Positions 8,229 through 13,141 of a DNA stretch of 13,141 bases are shown here, piece after piece (the stretch's first letter is position 1; each line of letters starts with the position of its first letter). Both the position numbers and the translations under genes were made by a program. This DNA comes from Dictyocoela muelleri. Its lineage: Eukaryota > Microsporidia. The notes under the pieces were generated by a model. That model saw nothing but the letters and a program-made list of their open reading frames with translations. It was not told the DNA's origin and did not search any database. The stretch covers positions 1 to 13,141 of the forward strand of contig SDVU01000466.1 in the NCBI GenBank assembly GCA_016256075.1. The letters are read 5' to 3'.

Positions 8229-8541
8229 ACATTAATTAAATTGATTCTTATTAATTAAATAAAGTTTATTTACTATTTTTTTATTAACTAATTTTTTATA
8301 ATAATTATTTATTTTTAATAATTACTATTTTTATTAATTAACAATGTCCATATGTGTATTTATGAATAGATATTTTTGTGAAGCAATGACAAAAACAATC
8401 TGAAAATGATACTTACGGTATTTTTTCTGATTTTAAAACTGTATTTTTTTCATAATGGTAATAAAATAATCCAAGGCGTTTTTTCGAAAAAACCCTTGCA
8501 ACTCAGTTTAAAAAACGCCTCCGGTGTTTTTTCGGACTACC

Positions 8542-8706
8542 ATCATGTGTAGAATACGCCCATGGTGGCGTATTCTACACATGTGTAATTATTTTTATAA
8601 TTTTTTACCAATGTCATTTTATACAGAAGTAATAAGAAATTTATCTAATATGAGTGTTCAAGAGCAAATAAGATTCTTGCGGCAAAAGAGATTTCTAAAA
8701 ACATCT
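8542..8706 (+). repeat. ~165-bp direct duplication, right copy (abuts insert X)
   Basis: This is the partner of 6832-6997. It starts four bases after the right end of X. Here the transposase frame continues beyond the duplicate, so this copy connects to the rest of the Merlin element. Confidence 0.9.
8544..8583. repeat. Perfect 17-bp-stem hairpin in Merlin subterminal region
   Basis: CATGTGTAGAATACGCC and its exact reverse complement flank a 6-base loop (CATGGT). Imperfect relatives occur at 6834-6875 and, as direct rather than inverted repeats, at 9526-9578. It may be a binding or cruciform site of the transposon end. Confidence 0.85.
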
Positions 8707-9502
8707 ATGACATGTATACCATGTAGTGTTAACATGGTAAAAACTGCAAAAAATACCATTTCTGATAGATATCTATTTAAATGTCAAAATAAGACATGCA
8801 TTAAGTATAAAAATACGAGATAAATAAGAAATGTAAGTGTCTTAGTGGCTTCAAACAATCTCTGGCTAACTGTATCAAATTGATATATATGTTTGCAAAT
8901 GAAAAGCAGCAAAAAAATACATCAGAAGATCTGGATATTAGTAGAAAGTCAATAAACATTTTTTATAAAAAGTTAAGATTGCTATGTCATGAGTATATGA
9001 CAAATAACCCTATTATTCTAGGAGGTGAGGGTGTGATTTGTCAAATTGATGAAACATGCTTTTGTCATAAACCGAAGCATAATAGAGGCCGTGCGACGGT
9101 CGAACGAATTTGAATATTTGGAATAGTCGAAACATCTTATATCCCAGCTAGAGGTTATATGCAAATAGTTCCAAATATATCAAGGTAAACGCTTATTTCT
9201 ATAATCGAAAGAGTCGTGGCATATGAATCAGTAATACATAGCGATGAGTGGACTTCTTACAGTAGTATTAACATGAGCTTATATGAACATGGAACTGTAA
9301 GGCATAAATTACATCTGTTTGAACAATTACAGGTATTCACACGCAACATATTGAATCTTATTGGAATAAATAAAAGTATAGAGCCAAGAAGATGAGAGAA
9401 ATACATAAGTCTAATTTAAAGTATTATCTGAGCGAATGGATGTGGAGAGACAATATTCCTTGTGATTGTGTCGAAAAAATATTTGATTTGATTAAAATAT
9501 GA
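8611..9502 (+). pseudogene. Merlin / ISXO2-like transposase, decayed
   Basis: This DDE-type transposase would have cut and pasted the surrounding element. Seen in order: a start at 8611; a zinc-ribbon-like CIPC ... CQNKTC segment (about 8715-8805); a frame change near 8820; a helical segment; the IDE motif with the first catalytic Asp at 9048-9050; KHNRGR; HSDEW with the second Asp at 9243-9245; SIEP with the likely catalytic Glu at 9381-9383; and a C-terminal SEWMWR-like end in another frame, stopping at 9502. In-frame stops occur at 8821, 9111, 9186 and 9393. The TGAs at 9111 and 9393 fall where the family has tryptophan (W-x-FG and IE-x2-W). No functional product is possible as it stands. 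Confidence 0.8.
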
Positions 9503-9557
9503 TTATTTTTTTTGAGTTTTTTTGGGGCGTATTCTACACATGTGTACTTTCGGGGGG

Positions 9558-9719
9558 GGCATATTCTACACATGATCCAAAAAAATACTAAAAATAGAAA
9601 TTATGTACTTATAAGAAAAAATAATCATAAAATTTATTGACATAAAATTTAAAGCTTATTTCAATATAAATATATATCTTTATTCATTTCTTTACAGTGG
9701 AATAACCGGTTGGTAATCC
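9558..9719 (-). repeat. Merlin right terminal inverted repeat
   Basis: This is the reverse-complement partner of 6674-6850. It reads inwards through GGATTACCAACCGGTTATT, CACTGTAAAGAAATG and ATAATTTCTATTTTTAGTA to GGATCATGTGTAGAATATGC. Confidence 0.75.
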
Positions 9720-10801
9720 AATTTTTCTTTATAATAAAAAAGATTTAAATTCAGCTTATTATAAAAGAATGGAAAAAATGTCTGGGTACTATTATGTAAA
9801 ACAGCTTACTGTAGACACTACCTGAGAGAATCTTGTGAAATTCGATAGATATATTTGATTATAACTCACTTAGTTGTTCCATGTTTTGTATTTTTTAAGA
9901 ATTCTATGACCAATAAATACGATTATAAATGCTCATGGATTTCGTAAAAATCATAAAAAACGAAAATATAAGATCATATAGGTGTTTAAAAACATAAAAA
10001 AGGACAACTCAGCAAGTTAGGCTCAAATATCTAATCAGTATCTCTGAAACTCTTCCCAGTGATAGTCTACAGGAAGCTCTTTTATCTAATTTTAGTTTTT
10101 CTAGCAAACACAATTTATTTTTTTTAAAAACTTAAGAGTAGACGTTAAAATATTTTATTTAGATAAATTTATTACAACAGCGTTTATTTCTTAGAAAATA
10201 TTGAAGTTTCTTATATTATTCACTGATAAGCCTTTTTAAAAAAATCTAAACAATTATTTTAGAATTATCATGAAAATTTAAAGTATAAAAACCTAAAAAT
10301 GTTTATAAAATGGTTATAAAAACCATTTAAAAATGTATTGGCAATCATGTCCTGAGCTCACAGAGCAAGGCTTTTATAAACTGCGCGGCTTTATTATTTT
10401 AGCTTATAATTGAGAAAAAAATATATTGATTTTTATTAATATTTTAATGCTTTATGAAATTATTTATTAAATTATAATTGCATCAGGGTTCGATTAAACT
10501 CTTTAGTATCTTGTTAATACAATTTATTCTAATATCTCAGAAAATAACACAAAATTACACATTTACTGGTTATTAATTATATATTTTTGTAAAATAACAT
10601 TTTTTTTTGTGAAAACGTTATTTTTTAAAAAAAAGTAATTAAAAGCTTGTCTATTTATATTTTTTAACATTATTGTTATTTATTATTGGCCATCATAATT
10701 TAATTTAAAATAATTTATGATATTTATTTATAAATACTATAATTTATAAAAATTGTAAAATTGATGTTAACAATAAAAATTTTTAGTTATCACCAGCCTT
10801 A
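9720..10801. other. AT-rich stretch without recognisable features
   Basis: About 1.1 kb was read in all frames. No conserved transposase motifs, tRNA-like boxes, strong inverted repeats or tandem arrays were found. The slightly GC-richer patch near 10345-10400 (GAGCTCACAGAGCAAGGC ... GCGCGGC) has no identity I can give. Confidence 0.5.
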
Positions 10802-11098
10802 ACACCCCATCTAAAAACAAATCATAAACTATGTAATATGGCACTAGCAAAGGGAAATAAAATTTTTCTTATGTCTTCTTTTATAGATATTCTAAAAATC
10901 GGTTTTCAATATAAGTCGATATTTCCAAGTATAGTAATTTATGGGTAAAGCCCGAAAATTGCTAAACTTGGAAATATCGACTTATATTGAAAACCGATTT
11001 TTAGAATATGCATAAAAGAATATGTATGAAAAATTTTATTTTCCTTTGCTATTGCCATATTACATAGTTTACAATTTGTTTTTTTAGAAGAAGGGTGT
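10802..11098. mobile_element. Long-hairpin MITE-like element (~297 bp)
   Basis: The two arms of about 140 bp are inverted copies around a short loop near 10945-10955 (GGGTAAAGCCC). The ends are ACACCCC and GGGTGT. Outer arm matches include AAACTATGTAATATGGCA and AAATAAAATTTTTC with scattered mismatches. The inner ~44 bp, from ATATTCTAAAAATCGG through ATATTTCCAAGT, are identical in both arms. There are no codable frames. It is non-autonomous, and its family is not recognised. Confidence 0.8.
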
Positions 11099-11157
11099 AT
11101 AAGAAAGAACTCTTATCAATTTAACAATAGTGTTTTTCTATTGGTGAGATTATGTAT

Positions 11158-11376
11158 TGTCGAATATGGTATCAATGAAGCAATATAAAAATTATCTTAA
11201 ATTCATTTTTATTCATAAAAATACTTTTATTTGCGTTTTTATATATTTCTATTTTTGTAATTAGGTGAAGCAAATTACAAAAATAGAAATATATAAAAAC
11301 GTAAAAAAAGTAATTTTAGGTTTAAAAATGAATTTAAGATAATTTATATTTTGCTTCATTAATACCATATTCGACA
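11158..11376. mobile_element. Hairpin MITE-like element, family 2, whole copy (~219 bp)
   Basis: The ends TGTCGAATATGGTAT and ATACCATATTCGACA are inverted. The arms pair through GAAGCAATATAAA, TTCATTTTTA and GTTTTTATATATTTCTATTT. The loop is AATTAGGTGAAGC, also present unchanged in the related copy at 12410. There is no coding capacity. A possible short TAT/TA target duplication flanks it, but in this AT-rich context that is not reliable. Confidence 0.8.
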
Positions 11377-11613
11377 TATTTTTTAAAAACAAGTATTAAT
11401 AATAATTAATAAAATAAATTGAATAAAAGAATTATAAACTACCCTTAAGATTAAAAATAATAAAAGATCATTATTTTATTGTTTTATCATAGAAAATAAA
11501 AACATTATAGAATTATTTTTGACGTTAGACGTAATTCCTGGTACTAAATATGAATATTTTGTGATATTTAAATAAAAATAAAAAACTCGGAATAATATAC
11601 TCTGGGCTCAGCA

Positions 11614-12228
11614 TGGAAATGTTCCATATGTAAGAGGTAAGAATTTATTTGAGGATTCCGCATTATTTGGTTAAGAAATATCACCATTCGCATTTTTAAA
11701 GTTCTCTTTCTATTCTTTCAAAAAAATTTTACTGCAAATTATTTTCTGGAAAACTGTGAAATAGGCAAAAAACTTATCACCATATAGTTTCCATTGCACG
11801 AAATCAGATATCAGAATGTATAAAAGATAATAGGTGGAAATTGTGAGGTCATTTGAAGGTGGTAAAACTAGACGAAGCCTTTTGGTCCCGAAGAAAATAC
11901 AATGTGGGAGAGCCTGGTGATGAGTTTTGATTTTGAATGCTATTGAAAGGGATACGGTATATTTATTGCAAAATTGTTAAAAAAATAATTATTGAAACAC
12001 TTCATCCAATAATAAAAGGAAATAATTTCAAAAACATATGTGTTTTTAGACAAATTAGAGTTTTATGCTTAAATTGAGGATGTTTACCAAGGCTGAGTAT
12101 CTCATAAACATCATTTTGTTGATTAATAAACAAAAGCTAATACACAAATGATTGAAAAATTGTGAATGCAATTGAAAAAGATAAAGCATTATAGCTATGG
12201 GATAGGAGTTGATACATTCAAAATCATC
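11614..12228 (+). pseudogene. Second, distinct Merlin / ISXO2-like transposase fossil
   Basis: Heavily decayed, but motifs appear in the family's order: WKCSICKR (zinc-ribbon second half, 11614-11637); VVKLDEAFWSRRKYN with the likely first catalytic Asp at 11871-11873; LDKLEFYA with the likely second Asp at 12049-12051; VSHKHHFVD; and ANTQMIEKL with the likely catalytic Glu at 12154-12156, followed by a stop at the expected Trp and then MQLKKIKHYSYG. The first Asp and the last two residues lie in different frames, and many stops interrupt. It is clearly a different Merlin lineage from the 8611-9502 copy, because the residues around the last catalytic position differ strongly. No terminal repeats were identified. 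It is non-functional and appears older. Confidence 0.7.
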
Positions 12229-12409
12229 TTAATGTTTTTCATGTTCTTTGGGAATTATAATATTATACTCTTTAGCAATTTTTTTAATACTTTTATTAAT
12301 AAAAATAATTTTTGAATTTTTATTATTATTTTTCCATAATTTATTTTTTATTCTTATTTTTTGCATATAAATTTAACTTATAGTGTTTTTAATGGTAAAA
12401 ATTCTGTTA

Positions 12410-12584
12410 TGTCAAATATAGTATTAATGAAGCATAAAAAGATTTTTAAATTCATTTTTATACCTTAAAAACTTTTTTTCGTTTCGATTTTTTAAATATT
12501 TTTATCAATTAGGTGAAGCCAAATCGCTAAAAATATAAATATAATAAAAACGGAAATAAAAGTATATTGAGATTTAAAAATGAA
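12410..12584. mobile_element. Hairpin MITE-like element, family 2, truncated copy
   Basis: It begins TGTCAAATATAGTATTAATG, like the 11158 element (TGTCGAATATGGTATCAATG), shares the loop AATTAGGTGAAGC, and runs to GATTTAAAAATGAA. There it stops, missing about 45 bp of the right end. It is more diverged in the arms than in the loop. Confidence 0.75.
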
Positions 12585-12774
12585 GAGGTCTTCTTTAGAA
12601 AGATATCATAAATTTTTTAAAAAAAATCAGACATGTTTCTGAAGAAAAACAAAAATTTTTAGAATAAAAAAATATAAAAACGATATGACACTAAGTATTT
12701 TATATAATATTTTCATAAATATTGAAGATCTAAGATATTTCTTGTATAAAATGATATTGTATATAAATTACATG

Positions 12775-12985
12775 TAATACATGTTGACAACAACCATAGC
12801 TGCCAACTTGGAGAGTTGTCTCCTACCATGGTCTGTGACCTTTGGTTCTGTTGTTCCATTAATAGGTCACTTTCTAAGCTACCCAGAAGCCCAGCTTTAT
12901 ACGCGATTTTCGTTTTATCAATGACTCAGCAGGATACAGGTAAATAGTGACTTTTCATGAATTTATATTTTTCGGAACTTTTCTG
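12775..12985 (-). repeat. SINE-like repeat, 3' part, reverse orientation (copy D)
   Basis: On the minus strand this reads AAATTCATGAAAAGTCACTA, CCTGTATCCTGCTGAGTCAT and CAACTCTCCAAGTTGGCAGC, aligning with 6340-6530. The 3' stem is kept (GACAAC at 12786-12791 and GTTGTC at 12815-12820 on the plus strand). The tRNA-like head is missing, so it is 5'-truncated. Confidence 0.8.
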
Positions 12986-13049
12986 TTTTGGGGTAGCAGA
13001 AATCTTGAAGAATAGAAAAGATGAATATAAACATTTAATTTATAAAATG

Positions 13050-13141
13050 TTGGAACCAGATAGATCAGTGGTTAACACTCTTGGATGTAATATTTAAGTA
13101 TCGTGGTTCGAATCCCGCTGACGTCACTCTTTAATAAATAA
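13050..13141 (+). repeat. tRNA-derived SINE-like head (copy E, cut by window edge)
   Basis: It starts near GGAACCAGATAGATCAGTGG (A-box-like) and has a canonical B-box GGTTCGAATCC, TGACGTCA at 13119-13126 and CACTCTTTAATAAATAA. This head is the least decayed B-box in the window. The body continues beyond the window. The flanking pieces D and E point away from each other. Confidence 0.8.

Larger units (their letters stand above)
6998..8537. mobile_element. Nested non-autonomous element X with ~210-bp inverted ends
   Basis: The left end GTCAGAAAAAACGCCGGAGG and the right end, read inwards from 8537 as GTCCGAAAAAACACCGGAGG, begin long inverted arms (about 6998-7208 and 8330-8537). Inner matches include CGAAAAAACGCCTT, TTTTCAGATTG and CATATGG. 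Each end holds self-complementary AAAAAACGCC/GGCGTTTTTT hairpins. No transposase is seen, so X would need one supplied in trans. It sits in the 5' coding part of a Merlin element between two ~165-bp direct copies of the target. It is itself interrupted by Y, which has its own 80-bp duplication. The superfamily is not recognised. Confidence 0.8.
6674..9719 (+). mobile_element. Merlin-superfamily DNA transposon, disrupted by a nested insertion
   Basis: The outer inverted ends match over about 160-177 bp: left 6674-6850 starts GGTTCTCCAACGGGTTAT; the right, read inwards from 9719, starts GGATTACCAACCGGTTAT. A possible target-site duplication flanks them, AATTTTCTT at 6662-6670 and AATTTTTCTT at 9720-9729; Merlin elements usually duplicate 8-9 bp, but this is low-complexity sequence. 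The interior codes for an ISXO2-type transposase (8611-9502, decayed). Removing insert X and one copy of its flanking duplication leaves about 1.34 kb, normal for Merlin. Merlin elements are known in several microsporidia. The element is dead as it stands. Confidence 0.75.

Noticed and set aside
13050-13125. tRNA gene
   Set aside because: A- and B-box-like motifs are present, but the acceptor and T stems do not pair and the sequence repeats with a long shared body, so it is a tRNA-derived repeat.

Overview
This is a very AT-rich, gene-poor eukaryotic window: one intact protein gene embedded in transposon and repeat debris. The gene (2099-5410) encodes SMC2, the condensin ATPase. It is intronless, about 1103 residues long (short for the family), and has AATAAA overlapping its stop codon. 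Together with two decayed Merlin (ISXO2-like) transposases, this fits an expanded, transposon-rich microsporidian genome. That assignment is an inference from style and gene content, not proven; no species is claimed.

Layout. 1-77: 3' end of a SINE-like repeat. 80-810: a chain of unrelated minisatellites. About 1125-1320: a short foldback element. 1358-1908: a 3' SINE fragment, then a decayed near full-length SINE. 2099-5410: SMC2. About 5535-5745: a foldback element just downstream of SMC2. 6075-6545: the best SINE copy. 6674-9719: a three-level transposon nest. 9720-10801: no recognisable feature. 10802-11098 and 11158-11376: two long-hairpin MITE-like elements. About 11614-12228: a second, distinct Merlin transposase fossil. 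12410-12584: a truncated second copy of the 11158 element. 12775-13141: a reverse-strand SINE piece facing a new forward SINE head that runs off the window.

The nest is the most unusual part. An outer Merlin element with inverted ends of about 160-177 bp holds a long-TIR element (X, 6998-8537), which in turn holds a foldback element (Y, 7588-8148). Both inserts have hairpin-rich ends. Each is flanked exactly at its borders by a long direct duplication of its target: about 165 bp around X and exactly 80 bp around Y. DNA transposons normally duplicate 2-11 bp, so these look like very long target-site duplications or an unusual insertion or repair process.

The SINE family carries RNA polymerase III A- and B-box-like motifs at its 5' end. 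Its 3' stem-loop is preserved by a paired, compensating base change between copies. Only SMC2 looks functional as a protein gene; the rest is mobile DNA in various stages of decay.
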